A stretch of 64,000 nt of DNA from the NCBI GenBank assembly GCA_947625935.1, contig CANQQE010000006.1:62001-126000 (forward strand), read 5' to 3'. Source of the DNA: an uncultured Muribaculaceae bacterium. Its GTDB lineage: Bacteria; Bacteroidota; Bacteroidia; Bacteroidales; Muribaculaceae. Positions 1 to 9,603 of this stretch are shown piece by piece. Each line of letters starts with the position of its first letter. Position 1 is the first letter of the stretch. The position numbers and the translations under genes are program-made. The notes below the pieces were generated by a model, which worked only from the letters and a program-made list of their open reading frames with translations, was not told where the DNA came from and searched no databases.

Positions 1-1074
1 AAGTCTCCGGGCGGCGAGAGCGCGTAATGCCCTGCGCCATGCCATCACTATCAGAGTCCAAAGCGACAGCCCGACCACAGCCATTACCGTCAACGGGAAC
101 AAATTAGGAATACTTACCAAAACCGCCGCGGCCGACGATGCCACTCCCACCCACAAAAGAGTCGAGAAAAGCGAGAAAATGTAGCGCGACCGATGTGACA
201 CATACCGCCCGGTAAAAATATGCCCCCATTTCCACCTACGATGGAACGCGCGGGGAGAATCTCCGCTAAGAGTTACCCGTGACGCATCAGACAATTCAAC
301 CGCAGTGTTATCGGGCAAGGCAATCTCCTCGATAAAAATATCATCGGCTCCGTTATGAAGATTCAACGACTTGGAAAAGCCTTTGTTAGCGAAAAAAAGC
401 TCACGATTAATCCCAAAGTTGTCGAGATGGCCGCGATAGGGGTGATTTTTCAACGCTGATGACAGATATGTAACCGCATCGGCCGCTGTGTCAAACGACC
501 TGAGGCGTTTGCCAATCTGGGTGTCGGCATTGCGGTCAAAAGCCGCATAACCGAGGACAATATCCTTCCCGTCTGAAAAATTCCGTGCCATCGACCTCAA
601 CCAGTCAATCGACCCGATCGACGAGGCTGCATCGACAAACAGCACAAATTTGTTGCGCGCCGCTTTCAAGCCAAGAGTGATGGCAAGTTTACGGCGGCTA
701 AGATTGTGGGCTTCATCGGGGATGAAGGTCAGGTAAAGATTATGGTGCTCCAGCGACAATCGGTTGAAAACATCCTTGACCGACTCGGATGAGCCATCAT
801 TGACGATTATAATCTCGTAGGGCGCATCATATCGCTGCGACAACAACATCTCAAGAAGTCGGCTCAAACTCGAAGGGTTATCATTACAGTAGACCACGAC
901 TGAAACCTGAGGAAGCCCTGAGGGGGATTCGTTCAACGTCACATTGCCGCGCCGATTCCGTTTCCACACTAATGAGACCCGACGACAATAAAGAGTCGAG
1001 AGCACTATTGCGCAAGCTAAGGCAACGCCCATCAGAGTCAAGCACAAAGGGGAGATGTCAATAGAAAATACCAT
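1..1074 (-). CDS. Glycosyltransferase family 2, membrane-anchored (3' end cut by window edge)
   Basis: This minus-strand frame is open from an ATG at 1074 to the window start (358 codons, no stop), so the C-terminus is missing. A hydrophobic helix at about residues 8-29 is followed by a GT-A fold with a VSVVVYCNDNPSSLSRLLEM strand, IIIVNDGSS (nucleotide-binding type) and FVLFVDAASS near the usual DxD position. FHRRWKWGH resembles the (Q/R)xxRW motif of processive family 2 enzymes. Two further membrane segments follow near the cut end. It probably transfers a sugar to a lipid or polysaccharide at the inner membrane; the substrate is unknown. A full promoter lies just upstream (1104-1134). It is transcribed in the same direction as maeB but separated from it by a terminator. 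Confidence 0.8.
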   Translation of the reverse strand, partial: MVFSIDISPLCLTLMGVALACAIVLSTLYCRRVSLVWKRNRRGNVTLNESPSGLPQVSVVVYCNDNPSSLSRLLEMLLSQRYDAPYEIIIVNDGSSESVKDVFNRLSLEHHNLYLTFIPDEAHNLSRRKLAITLGLKAARNKFVLFVDAASSIGSIDWLRSMARNFSDGKDIVLGYAAFDRNADTQIGKRLRSFDTAADAVTYLSSALKNHPYRGHLDNFGINRELFFANKGFSKSLNLHNGADDIFIEEIALPDNTAVELSDASRVTLSGDSPRAFHRRWKWGHIFTGRYVSHRSRYIFSLFSTLLWVGVASSAAAVLVSIPNLFPLTVMAVVGLSLWTLIVMAWRRALRALAARRL

Positions 1075-1103
1075 CACGACTGATTGATTAGATTTTCGAC
1101 TGA

Positions 1104-1134
1104 CAAAGTTAACATATTCGCGCCAAACGGCAAA
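1104..1134 (-). promoter_or_regulatory. Bacteroidetes promoter for the glycosyltransferase at 1-1074
   Basis: On the minus strand TTTG (1134-1131), a 19-base spacer, then TAACTTTG (1111-1104) match the Bacteroidetes sigma-ABfr consensus TTTG-N19..21-TAnnTTTG. The site ends 29 bases before the ATG. Confidence 0.75.
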
Positions 1135-1163
1135 GCCGCAGAAAAAAGCTGAATCTGATGAAA

Positions 1164-1201
1164 CAAAAAAATGAAAGGCGGATGCAGTCACCACCTTTCA
1201 T
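1164..1201 (-). terminator. Terminator after maeB
   Basis: An 11-bp stem with one mismatch (1171-1181 with 1191-1201) and a 9-base loop is followed on the minus strand by a run of T (complement of the A run at 1165-1170). It lies 55 bases past the maeB stop. Confidence 0.7.
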
Positions 1202-1255
1202 TTGATGTTTTTTATGTGTCAGTTTATATTACAAATCCGCTTTAAACATATGGGT

Positions 1256-3559
1256 TTATTTATCGCACAATGTTCCCGAGCAGGATTCGATGTTTTCAAG
1301 CACGGCTGCATCGAGGACGGCGATTGTAGTCAGATTGATGATGTCGCGCACTGGGGAGTCAACACCGATAAAGTGAATCGGCTTGTTCAGACCCATCTGA
1401 ATAGGGCCAATGGCATCGCCGAGTCCCATTTCAAGCATCATGCGGTAGGCTGTGTTGGCAGCACTCAGATTGGGGAATATGAGCGTGTTTACATCCTTGC
1501 CGTTGAGGCGTGAGAATGGGAACGCAGCGTCGCGGCTATCACGGTTGAGGGCATAATGAACCTGCATTTCTCCATCAATGGGGAGATCGGGATAAAGCCG
1601 GTGCATTTTATCGACCACATTGTGGACGGTGACACACTCAGGCTCCTTGCTTGAGCCGAAGTTGCTATAGGAAACCATGGCCATCACCGGATCGTGGGCG
1701 AAATACTCCACCGAGTTGCGCGCGAGTCGGGCCACATCGAGCAGTGTCTCCTCGTCGTTAGACTGATTAATCATGGTGTCGGCAAGGAAGTATGTGCCAC
1801 GTTTGGTGTTCATGATGTGCATCGTGGCGAAATGTTTGTAGCTCGGACGAATGCCGACAACCTCCTTAGCTATCTGAGCGGCGGCATCGCTACCTGAATA
1901 AGTACCGGCGATAAACGCGTCGGCCTCGCCATCCTCTACCATCATCATGCCGAAATAGTTGCGGTCGAACATCTTTTCAAGAGCTTCCCTGAATGTAAGA
2001 CCCGAACGCTGACGCTTGTCGGCAAGTTTGGTCGCGAAACGATTGCGGCGGTCGGCCTCTCGGTCGTGTCGAAGATTGACAATCTCGATACCGCTTATGT
2101 CGAGACCAAGCCGTGCAGCACGCTTCTCTATCATCTCCTCGTTGCCAAGCAAGATCGGGATACATATGCCGAGACTGCGCGCCGAGACTGCCGCACGGAG
2201 AGTATTGTCGGTGTTTGCCTCGCCGAAGACCACACGCTTTGGATTGGATTTTGCCTGCTCCACAAAACGACGCATCATCTTATTGTCAGAACCCATAATC
2301 TGGCGCAGTTTCTGTTTGTAGGCATCCCAATCGGTAATGGGCCGACGTGCAACACCCGACTCCATAGCACCCCGAGCCACAGCGGGAGCCACAGTTGTCA
2401 GCAGGCGGGGATCGAGCGGTTTGGGCAAAATATAATCACGGCCAAATGACAACTTGGTCATATTGTAGGCGGCGTTCACGACCGATGGCACCGGCTCTTT
2501 AGCCAATGCGGCAATAGCGTGGACGGCAGCGAGTTTCATCGGTTCATTTATAGCTGTCGCACCCGAATCGAGAGCGCCGCGGAATATGTATGGGAATCCA
2601 AGCACATTGTTAATCTGGTTGGGATAGTCGGAACGTCCAGTCGCAAAAATCAAATCGTCTCGCGAGGCCATCGCGGCATCGTATGCGATTTCGGGGTCAG
2701 GATTGGCAAGAGCGAAGACTATGGGCTTCGGGGCCATTGATTTAAGCATTTCGGGGGTAACCACATCTTTTACCGACAGCCCAAGGAACACATCGGCTCC
2801 GACCATGGCCTCGGCAAGAGTGTTTATATCGCGGGAAGTTGCAAATTCTCGTTTCTGAGGGTTGAGGTTGGTGCGTTTGTCGTTGATCACCCCCTTGCTG
2901 TCGCACATCACCACATTTTCAGGTTTGACGCCAAGGGCTATGTAAAGCCTCGTACAAGAAACCGCCGCAGCCCCCGCGCCATTGACAACGAGCTTGACAT
3001 CTCCGATTTTCTTTCCCTGAATCTCGAGCGCGTTAATCAACCCGGCAGCCGAGATAATCGCAGTCCCGTGCTGGTCGTCGTGCATCACGGGAATAGTGCA
3101 TTCCTCTTTAAGACGCCGCTCTATCTCAAAACACTCGGGAGCCTTTATATCCTCAAGGTTTATACCGCCAAATGTGGGTGAAATAGCCTTGACAATCTCG
3201 ATGAACTTGTCGGGGTCTTTCTCATCGACCTCGATGTCAAAACAGTCGATTCCGGCGAATATTTTAAAGAGCAATGCCTTGCCCTCCATCACGGGCTTCC
3301 CGGCAAGCGCACCGATGTCGCCAAGACCGAGCACCGCTGTACCGTTGGAAATGACGGCCACAAGATTACCCTTGTTGGTGTATTCATAGGCATCCTGAGG
3401 CTGCTGCTCAATTTCCAGACATGGATAAGCGACACCGGGGGAATAGGCCAGTGCGAGATCGTTCTGCGACGAGTAGGGTTTTGTGGGGACTATCTCGATT
3501 TTACCGGGCTTGGTATCGCGATGATAATCGAGTGCCATTTCTTTAGTAACCTTTGACAT
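1256..3559 (-). CDS. maeB: NADP-type malic enzyme fused to a phosphotransacetylase-like domain (MaeB)
   Basis: Malate is oxidatively decarboxylated to pyruvate, linking C4 metabolism to pyruvate and NADPH in the cytoplasm. Residues about 1-430 form the malic enzyme part ([16 protein letters not shown], then [15 protein letters not shown] for dinucleotide binding, and LANPDPEI). Residues about 430-767 resemble phosphate acetyltransferase ([15 protein letters not shown] at its start, [14 protein letters not shown]-like near its end). In MaeB enzymes this C-terminal domain is regulatory and senses acetyl-CoA-type metabolites rather than acting as a transferase. At 767 residues it has the usual length for MaeB. 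It stands alone between a terminator at 1164-1201 and its own promoter at about 3633. Confidence 0.95.
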   Translation of the reverse strand: MSKVTKEMALDYHRDTKPGKIEIVPTKPYSSQNDLALAYSPGVAYPCLEIEQQPQDAYEYTNKGNLVAVISNGTAVLGLGDIGALAGKPVMEGKALLFKIFAGIDCFDIEVDEKDPDKFIEIVKAISPTFGGINLEDIKAPECFEIERRLKEECTIPVMHDDQHGTAIISAAGLINALEIQGKKIGDVKLVVNGAGAAAVSCTRLYIALGVKPENVVMCDSKGVINDKRTNLNPQKREFATSRDINTLAEAMVGADVFLGLSVKDVVTPEMLKSMAPKPIVFALANPDPEIAYDAAMASRDDLIFATGRSDYPNQINNVLGFPYIFRGALDSGATAINEPMKLAAVHAIAALAKEPVPSVVNAAYNMTKLSFGRDYILPKPLDPRLLTTVAPAVARGAMESGVARRPITDWDAYKQKLRQIMGSDNKMMRRFVEQAKSNPKRVVFGEANTDNTLRAAVSARSLGICIPILLGNEEMIEKRAARLGLDISGIEIVNLRHDREADRRNRFATKLADKRQRSGLTFREALEKMFDRNYFGMMMVEDGEADAFIAGTYSGSDAAAQIAKEVVGIRPSYKHFATMHIMNTKRGTYFLADTMINQSNDEETLLDVARLARNSVEYFAHDPVMAMVSYSNFGSSKEPECVTVHNVVDKMHRLYPDLPIDGEMQVHYALNRDSRDAAFPFSRLNGKDVNTLIFPNLSAANTAYRMMLEMGLGDAIGPIQMGLNKPIHFIGVDSPVRDIINLTTIAVLDAAVLENIESCSGTLCDK

Positions 3560-3632
3560 AATCTTCTTATTTTTCTTTTATGATATAGCCGACTCTACAC
3601 TTTGCGGCGGCGAATTATAGCTTTTACACCCG

Positions 3633-3640
3633 CAAAGGTA
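3633..3640 (-). promoter_or_regulatory. Promoter -7 element for maeB
   Basis: On the minus strand TACCTTTG matches the -7 box TAnnTTTG, 73 bases upstream of the maeB ATG. No good -33 TTTG is seen at the expected distance. Confidence 0.5.
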
Positions 3641-3680
3641 ATAATTTTTCTAACAACGGCGCACAATTGCGAACGATTTA

Positions 3681-4805
3681 TTATTTCTGAAACAAGTTTA
3701 AGACCTTTTCGATTATAGGAGCCATGTCATAATACCGATATTCGGCAAGACGGCCACCAAAGATGACCGAAGTCTCGGCGTCGGCAAGCCGCTTGTATTT
3801 ACTGTAGCATTCGCTATTGACAGCGTCGTTAATCGGATAATATGGTTCAAGTCCGTCAACCCATTCCGTGGAATATTCCCGAGAGATTACGGTGACGGGA
3901 TTATCATAGACCGCATCGCCGAACGACTCGAAGTGTTTATGCTCAATCACTCTTGTGAACGGCTCGCGGTGACTGGTGTAGTTGACCACAGCGTTGCCCT
4001 GGTAATTGGGCGTGTCGACCAATTCCTCCTCAAAACGGACAGTGCGGTATTGCAGACGTCCGAACCTGTATCCATAAAATTCATCGATTTTGCCGGTAAA
4101 TACGATTTTGTCGGCCACTGATTCCCAATAAAGCCTGTCGGCAAAGAAATCTGTATCGGTCTTGCATTCAATGCCGTCGAGCAAGGCATCAATAAGGCGG
4201 TTATAGCCACCAATGGGTATACCCTGATAGCAATCGTTGAAATAGTTATTATCATAAACAAATCTCAACGGCAATCTCCTGATTATGAACGCCGGCAACT
4301 CGTCGCACGGGCGCCCCCATTGCTTTTCAGTGTATTCTTTGATGAGTTTGTAATAAATGTCACTGCCGACGAGCATCAAAGCCTGTTGCTCCAGATTGGC
4401 GGGTTCAGCCCCGGCAAGCCGCTCCATCACCTCTTTCCTCTGGCTATCGATGACGGCCTTTGCCTCGGCAGGCGTCTTGACACCCCACATACGGTTGAAC
4501 GTGTTCATGTTGAATGGCAAGTTGTACAGCTCTCCTTTGTAGTTGGCCACCGGGCAATTGGTGTAGCGGTTAAACTCTACCAGCGAAGTGACAAATTCCC
4601 ATACAAGACGATTGGAGGTATGGAAAATGTGGGCACCGTACTTATGGACATTTATCCCATGATTAAACTCACAATAGATGTTACCGCCAAGATGTGTACG
4701 TTTGTCAATGACAAGGCACTTTTTATCCTCTTTTGCGGCGAGATGAGCGAACGTAGCCCCGAACAGCCCGGAGCCTACAATGAGATAGTCATACTGTCGT
4801 CTCAT
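3681..4805 (-). CDS. glf: UDP-galactopyranose mutase
   Basis: This FAD enzyme interconverts UDP-galactopyranose and UDP-galactofuranose, the donor for galactofuranose in surface glycans. The N-terminus has the FAD-binding YLIVGSGLFGATFAHLAA motif followed by CLVIDKRTHLGGNIY, and KYGAHIFHTSN is the family signature. Its 374 residues are the normal length for bacterial Glf. Its ATG overlaps the stop of the upstream glycosyltransferase (ATGA, 4 bases), so the two are translationally coupled. The pair sits 23 kb away from the large polysaccharide operon and is probably expressed from the promoter at 5745-5752. Confidence 0.95.
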   Translation of the reverse strand: MRRQYDYLIVGSGLFGATFAHLAAKEDKKCLVIDKRTHLGGNIYCEFNHGINVHKYGAHIFHTSNRLVWEFVTSLVEFNRYTNCPVANYKGELYNLPFNMNTFNRMWGVKTPAEAKAVIDSQRKEVMERLAGAEPANLEQQALMLVGSDIYYKLIKEYTEKQWGRPCDELPAFIIRRLPLRFVYDNNYFNDCYQGIPIGGYNRLIDALLDGIECKTDTDFFADRLYWESVADKIVFTGKIDEFYGYRFGRLQYRTVRFEEELVDTPNYQGNAVVNYTSHREPFTRVIEHKHFESFGDAVYDNPVTVISREYSTEWVDGLEPYYPINDAVNSECYSKYKRLADAETSVIFGGRLAEYRYYDMAPIIEKVLNLFQK

Positions 4806-5719
4806 TCCACTTTTTCGATTTTAGGATTAAAGAAAAGACCGTCCCACAGCCCTTTACGAATCTGGCGCTTAAAGAGATGTTTATTGGAATCGGTGCGTTT
4901 GTTGATGCGATGGGCATAAACGCGATAACGGTTGAGCTGCTTCAAAAGGAACGCGAGTTTTCCTATTTTCCCTGATTTACGACGCATATACGAGGTGTTT
5001 CTCGCTTGATAGTAGAACTTCCATGCGCTTTCGGGGGGAGTAACCTGCGGGTGTCCGAAATAGTTGTCGGGGGTTTTGTGGCACACTATGCTGTTGTCGA
5101 CATACAGACCGACAAACCCGGCAGATACCACACGGTTAGAAAATTCTATATCGTCGGCCCAAATAAAGAAGTCGGCAATCGGCAGACCTACGGCCTTGAC
5201 CGCTTTCGCGCTTATGAGCATCGAAACAAATGTGGCCGACCGAACTGAAAACGCGGGGACCTCGGGCGTGGAGTAGCTGTTGAACATCGACGAGCGATCA
5301 CGCGAAGCGACATCAAATCCCGGGCAATTCATCTTGTGGGGTTTACCGTCAACCCATACCGCCTTGCTCACAGCGAACCCGACGTTATCGCTCAGGCTGA
5401 AAGCGTCGACAAGCCGCTTCAGAGCCGTTGTAGCCGGAATCGTATCGTCATCCATCACCCAAACCAAGTCATAGCCTTGAGTGACCGCGATCTTTATGCC
5501 CAGCGAAAATCCTCCGGCGCCGCCGATATTCCTCTCCAGATAAACCACTTCATAGAACGATTTGTCAAGCGACTCAAGATATTCAGTTGTCCCGTCGGTG
5601 GAATTATTGTCAATCACAATAACACGATTCGGCAAAAGCGACTGTTTTTCAATAGCCGCAAGCGACTCTTTCAATAATTCGAGTCTATTATATGTAACTA
5701 CTACCGCAGCAATCTCCAT
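4802..5719 (-). CDS. GlfT-like galactofuranosyltransferase (family 2)
   Basis: A 305-residue GT-A glycosyltransferase without membrane helices. The start MEIAAVVVTYNRLELLKESL is the canonical GT2 N-terminus. NRVIVIDNNSTDGT, the metal-binding WVMDDDTIP (around residue 90) and IWADDIEFSNRV (around residue 190) resemble the DDD and WDD motifs of GlfT2-type galactofuranosyltransferases. Overlap with glf by four bases supports UDP-galactofuranose as the donor. The acceptor is unknown. First gene of a two-gene operon; a promoter -7 box lies 26 bases upstream. Confidence 0.85.
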   Translation of the reverse strand: MEIAAVVVTYNRLELLKESLAAIEKQSLLPNRVIVIDNNSTDGTTEYLESLDKSFYEVVYLERNIGGAGGFSLGIKIAVTQGYDLVWVMDDDTIPATTALKRLVDAFSLSDNVGFAVSKAVWVDGKPHKMNCPGFDVASRDRSSMFNSYSTPEVPAFSVRSATFVSMLISAKAVKAVGLPIADFFIWADDIEFSNRVVSAGFVGLYVDNSIVCHKTPDNYFGHPQVTPPESAWKFYYQARNTSYMRRKSGKIGKLAFLLKQLNRYRVYAHRINKRTDSNKHLFKRQIRKGLWDGLFFNPKIEKVE

Positions 5720-5744
5720 TAGCTAACTGAACTGATTTGTCTCG

Positions 5745-5752
5745 CAAAGATA
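5745..5752 (-). promoter_or_regulatory. Promoter -7 element for the galactofuranose pair
   Basis: TATCTTTG on the minus strand matches TAnnTTTG and lies 26 bases before the glycosyltransferase ATG. It is back to back with the ilvA promoter 20 bases away. Confidence 0.55.
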
Positions 5753-5772
5753 CAACATTAATCAAAAATAAG

Positions 5773-5780
5773 TAACTTTG
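5773..5780 (+). promoter_or_regulatory. Promoter -7 element for ilvA
   Basis: TAACTTTG matches TAnnTTTG, 52 bases before the ilvA ATG. No -33 TTTG is visible at the expected distance. Confidence 0.55.
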
Positions 5781-5832
5781 CCATTACAATAAACCAACCT
5801 AAACAAGCAACCCTTAACGCATTTCAATCATC

Positions 5833-7035
5833 ATGCCACAAGATTTGCACCTGAGTGAAATATACCGCGCGGCACAAGTGCTGAAAGATGTCGCACGGCA
5901 TCCCCGCCTGATAGGCCCCACCAACCTCTCCACCGACGCACAAGTCTATCTGAAACCCGAGAACCTGCAACACACCGGTTCATTCAAACTGAGAGGGGCA
6001 TATTACAAAATATCCCAACTGACCGATGAGGAAAAATCCCGCGGGGTCATAGCCTGCTCAGCCGGCAATCATGCCCAGGGCGTAGCACTCGGAGCCACGC
6101 ATAACGGCATAAAATCACTAATCTGTCTTCCTGCCGGGGCTCCGATATCGAAAGTTGAAGCCACCAAAGGGTTTGGGGCAGAGGTGTGTCTCGTGCCGGG
6201 TGTCTATGACGACGCCTATCAACGCGCTCTCGAACTTCGCAAAGAGTTTGGCTACACGTTTGTCCATCCGTTTGACGACCCCAAGGTCATAGCCGGCCAA
6301 GGCACTATCGGCCTTGAGATTCTCGAAGAGATGCCTGACGTAGAGGCCGTGATAGTGCCTATAGGCGGAGGCGGGCTTATCTCAGGTGTGGGGATGGCCA
6401 TAAAGGAACTACGCCCGGAAGTAAAAGTTTATGGCGTGCAGTCGAGCGGCGCACCGAGCATGGCCGCCTCACTCCAGGAAGGGAAAATACAGCATCTGGC
6501 GTCGGTATCGACCATCGCCGACGGCATCGCTGTGAAAGAGCCGGGAGTAAACACATTCGAGATGTGCAACCGATATGTCGACGAGGTTGTGACTGTCACC
6601 GACGATGAGACAGCCGCAGCCATTCTGACCCTTATCGAGCGGCAGAAACTTGTGGCCGAGGGAGCCGGTGCCGTTTCCGTAGCGGCAGCTATGTTCAACA
6701 AATTGCCTATCGAGGGCAAAAAAGTGGTGTGTCTCGTATCGGGCGGGAACATCGATGTCAACATACTCAACCGCATCATCTCTCGCGGACTTGCCAAAAA
6801 CGGCCGGGCCTGCACGCTCATTCTTGATCTGGACGACAAACCCGGACAATTATCAGGAGTCTGCAATGTGATAGCCAACCTCGGAGGGAATGTCATCTCG
6901 GTAGTACATGACCGCATGAACCCCAGCTCCCACATCAACGGCTGCACACTGCGTCTTGAACTGGAAACCCGCAACCCCGAGCATATCGAGATTATAAAGC
7001 AGGGGCTTAACGATGCCGGTTATCGAGTGAATTAA
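5833..7035 (+). CDS. ilvA: Threonine ammonia-lyase (threonine deaminase) with one ACT domain
   Basis: A PLP enzyme that converts L-threonine to 2-oxobutyrate and ammonia, the entry step of isoleucine synthesis. The PLP lysine is in TGSFKLRGAY (around residue 52), and the phosphate-binding glycine loop is PIGGGGLISGVG (around residue 180). An ACT-type regulatory domain occupies roughly residues 325-400 (CTLILDLDDKPGQLSGV at its start). The 400-residue length fits the short form with a single C-terminal ACT domain, so the full feedback control seen in the long enzyme with two such domains is not expected. Monocistronic; the next promoter starts 97 bases downstream. Confidence 0.93.
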   Translation: MPQDLHLSEIYRAAQVLKDVARHPRLIGPTNLSTDAQVYLKPENLQHTGSFKLRGAYYKISQLTDEEKSRGVIACSAGNHAQGVALGATHNGIKSLICLPAGAPISKVEATKGFGAEVCLVPGVYDDAYQRALELRKEFGYTFVHPFDDPKVIAGQGTIGLEILEEMPDVEAVIVPIGGGGLISGVGMAIKELRPEVKVYGVQSSGAPSMAASLQEGKIQHLASVSTIADGIAVKEPGVNTFEMCNRYVDEVVTVTDDETAAAILTLIERQKLVAEGAGAVSVAAAMFNKLPIEGKKVVCLVSGGNIDVNILNRIISRGLAKNGRACTLILDLDDKPGQLSGVCNVIANLGGNVISVVHDRMNPSSHINGCTLRLELETRNPEHIEIIKQGLNDAGYRVN

Positions 7036-7131
7036 TGTAAACATCTGTTTTAATAAGTTTACTGTATGCGCCAAAATGTCTTTTAAAGTGGATATTTAGT
7101 ACAATTCATATAAATTTATGTGACTATTGGC

Positions 7132-7139
7132 TAACTTTG
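7132..7139 (+). promoter_or_regulatory. Promoter -7 element for the RND efflux operon
   Basis: TAACTTTG matches TAnnTTTG and lies 56 bases before the ATG at 7196. The region just upstream is strongly A/T-rich but has no TTTG at -33. Confidence 0.5.
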
Positions 7140-7195
7140 TTGCAAAACTTACCAATAGTCACATTTTTATAATAGAATAAAAGGATATTTTGAAA

Positions 7196-8572
7196 ATGAA
7201 ATCATTGATATCGGTAGCTATGCTCGCGACGGTCATATCAACAACCAACCCCGTCAGCGCCGCCACCGACATAGTACCAAGCGACACACTGTCAGTTTCG
7301 CTCGATGAGTGCATAGCAATCGCACTTGACAAAAATCCCACGATAAAAGTAGCAGACATGGAAGTCAGCCGCGTGGATTACTCAAAAAAAGAGACAATCG
7401 GCCAACTCCTACCGTCAATAGCGTTCGGAGGGCAATATAACCGCACACTCGCCAAACAGGTCGCATACATGAATATGGGGGATGCCGGACGACGCGGAAT
7501 AAAAATGGGACTTGACAATTCTTATAATGTCGGGTTCTCGGCAACGATGCCGCTGATCGCTCCACAATTATGGAAATCATTGAAATTAAGCGACAGCCAG
7601 ATATTGCAGAATGTCGAGGCCGCCCGGTCGTCGCGCCTCGCCCTCATCAATTCAGTTGAAAACGCTTATTATTCCCTTCTTTTGGCCGAGGACTCGAAGA
7701 AAGTAATCCAGGAGAGTTATGATAACGCCGTGTTCAATCACGACGTGTACCAAAAGAAATTTCAGGTCGGTGCCGCCTCTGAATATGATGTGCTCCGCAC
7801 ATCGGTAGCCGTGAAGAATGTTGAGCCTGAGCTGACACAAGCAGACATAGCAATAAAACAAGCCCGTTTGCAGCTCACGATTCTGATGGGGCTTGACGCT
7901 ACCCACGCCCTCACCCCCGCTACCACGTTGAGCGACTACGAAAAGACGATGTATGACCACACACTCGGCATTGACCGCTCAATTGAAGGGAACACGGACC
8001 TCAGAATGCTTGACCTGCAGACGCGCTCACTGCGCGACGCGCTCACGATTCAGAAGATGTCGTGGTATCCGACACTGTCGATGAACGCTTCTTACAACTG
8101 GACATCGTCTAACGACGGCGTTCCGTTCAAGAACCTGCAATGGAGCCCATATTCAATGGTCGGCCTGACGCTCAACATACCGCTGTTTGAAGGCGGCCAA
8201 CGTTATCACCGCATAAAGCAGGCCCAAATCCAGGTCGACGAGATGAAATGGCAGCGCGAGAACTTGGAACGCAACATAAATATGCAGGTAGATCTCGCCA
8301 TCGACAACATCAAAATGAACGTTAAACAGATAGCATCAAACTCCGAAAGCGTCAGACAGGCCGACAAGGCCCATTCCATCATGGAAAAGAGTTTTGAAAT
8401 CGGAGCGGCGAGCTATCTCGACCTGCGCGACTCGGAGCTTGCGCTGACACGCGCCCGACTGGCATACTTCCAGTCAATCTACAACTACCTTGTGGCCGAC
8501 AGCGACCTCAGACAACTTCTCGGCAACGCCGATTTGCAAAAATACGAAACCTACACCCCATCACATAAATAA
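7196..8572 (+). CDS. TolC-family outer membrane efflux protein
   Basis: Outer membrane channel of a tripartite RND pump. I place the start at the ATG at 7196 (458 residues); a TTG six bases upstream is also possible. A cleavable signal peptide ends near PVSAATD (about residue 22). Two repeats of the outer membrane efflux fold follow, each starting with a family-typical stretch (LDECIAIALDKNPTIKVADM in the first). LNIPLFEGGQR is the classic mid-protein motif. The adaptor gene follows after 5 bases. Order channel-adaptor-pump is common in Bacteroidetes. Confidence 0.93.
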   Translation: MKSLISVAMLATVISTTNPVSAATDIVPSDTLSVSLDECIAIALDKNPTIKVADMEVSRVDYSKKETIGQLLPSIAFGGQYNRTLAKQVAYMNMGDAGRRGIKMGLDNSYNVGFSATMPLIAPQLWKSLKLSDSQILQNVEAARSSRLALINSVENAYYSLLLAEDSKKVIQESYDNAVFNHDVYQKKFQVGAASEYDVLRTSVAVKNVEPELTQADIAIKQARLQLTILMGLDATHALTPATTLSDYEKTMYDHTLGIDRSIEGNTDLRMLDLQTRSLRDALTIQKMSWYPTLSMNASYNWTSSNDGVPFKNLQWSPYSMVGLTLNIPLFEGGQRYHRIKQAQIQVDEMKWQRENLERNINMQVDLAIDNIKMNVKQIASNSESVRQADKAHSIMEKSFEIGAASYLDLRDSELALTRARLAYFQSIYNYLVADSDLRQLLGNADLQKYETYTPSHK

Positions 8573-8577
8573 CGTCA

Positions 8578-9603
8578 ATGAGAGCATTAGTGATTCTTAC
8601 CGTTGCCGCATCTATCACCCTCGCAGGGTGCGGTTCATCGGAGAGCAAGAACGACAAAAACACAGTCGAAGAAAAACCAATGGTAGACATCGAGAAGGTA
8701 AACGCCCGCTCGGTGCCGCAAATGGCGCAATATACCGCTACGGTAGAGGCGTTCAAGACCAACAACATCACCACCTCAACTCCAAACCGCATCAAGCGCA
8801 TCCTTGTCGATGTAGGTTCGGTGGTGTCGGCAGGACAACGAGTCGTAGTCCTCGACAACGTCAACATCGAGCAGCTTAAAGTAAGACTCGACAACACCGA
8901 ACGGGAATATAACCGTGCGGTGCAACTTTTGGAAATAGGCGGAGGCACACAGCAATCTGTCGACCAACTGAAGACCGAACTTGACGCCGCTCGCCGGCAA
9001 TATACCAACATGGTTGAGAACACCGTGTTAGTTTCACCAATCAACGGCGTGGTAACAGCCAGGAATTATGATCCCGGCGACATGACATCCGCCCAGCCTA
9101 TCCTCACCATCGAGCAACTCCGGCCGGTGAAGGTGCTGGTCAATGTCAACGAAAACGACTTCGCCAAAGTCCACAAGGGGATGAAAGCCAATATCAAGCT
9201 CGACGTATACGGCGACGAGGAGTTTACCGGCACGGTAGCTCTCATACACCCGACTATCGATCCCGACACGCGCACTTTTACCGTCGAAATCAACATTGAC
9301 AACCGCGATGAGCGTGTACGCCCGGGTATGTTTGCACGCGTGTCGCTCAGTTTTGGCGAGGCAAACCATGTAGTAGTCCCTGACCGAGCGGTAGTCAAGA
9401 TGTCAGGGTCGGGAAACAAATATGTCTATGTCTATAAAGATGGCAAGGTCAGCTACAACAAAGTTGAACTTGGGCAACGTCTTGACAATTCCTATGAAGT
9501 GCTGTCGGGCGTGGCGGATGGAGACAATGTAGTAATTTCAGGCCAGTCGCGACTCGCTGACGGCGCAGAAGTCGAACTCACCAATAAGACCACACAGAAA
9601 TGA
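8578..9603 (+). CDS. RND efflux periplasmic adaptor (membrane fusion protein), lipoprotein
   Basis: An AcrA/MexA-type adaptor of 341 residues linking the inner membrane pump to the TolC-like channel. The N-terminus is a lipoprotein signal with lipobox LAGC (Cys at about residue 18). A short alpha-hairpin lies at about 100-140, and a biotinyl-lipoyl-like domain is split around it (VDVGSVVSAGQRVVVLDN before, SPINGVVTARNYDPGD after). Beta-barrel and membrane-proximal domains follow. Its last codon overlaps the pump gene by four bases (ATGA), indicating coupled translation. Confidence 0.93.
   Translation: MRALVILTVAASITLAGCGSSESKNDKNTVEEKPMVDIEKVNARSVPQMAQYTATVEAFKTNNITTSTPNRIKRILVDVGSVVSAGQRVVVLDNVNIEQLKVRLDNTEREYNRAVQLLEIGGGTQQSVDQLKTELDAARRQYTNMVENTVLVSPINGVVTARNYDPGDMTSAQPILTIEQLRPVKVLVNVNENDFAKVHKGMKANIKLDVYGDEEFTGTVALIHPTIDPDTRTFTVEINIDNRDERVRPGMFARVSLSFGEANHVVVPDRAVVKMSGSGNKYVYVYKDGKVSYNKVELGQRLDNSYEVLSGVADGDNVVISGQSRLADGAEVELTNKTTQK

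Noticed and set aside
1256-3559. Malic enzyme joined to phosphotransacetylase as a novel fusion
   Set aside because: This is the standard MaeB architecture, so it is ordinary.
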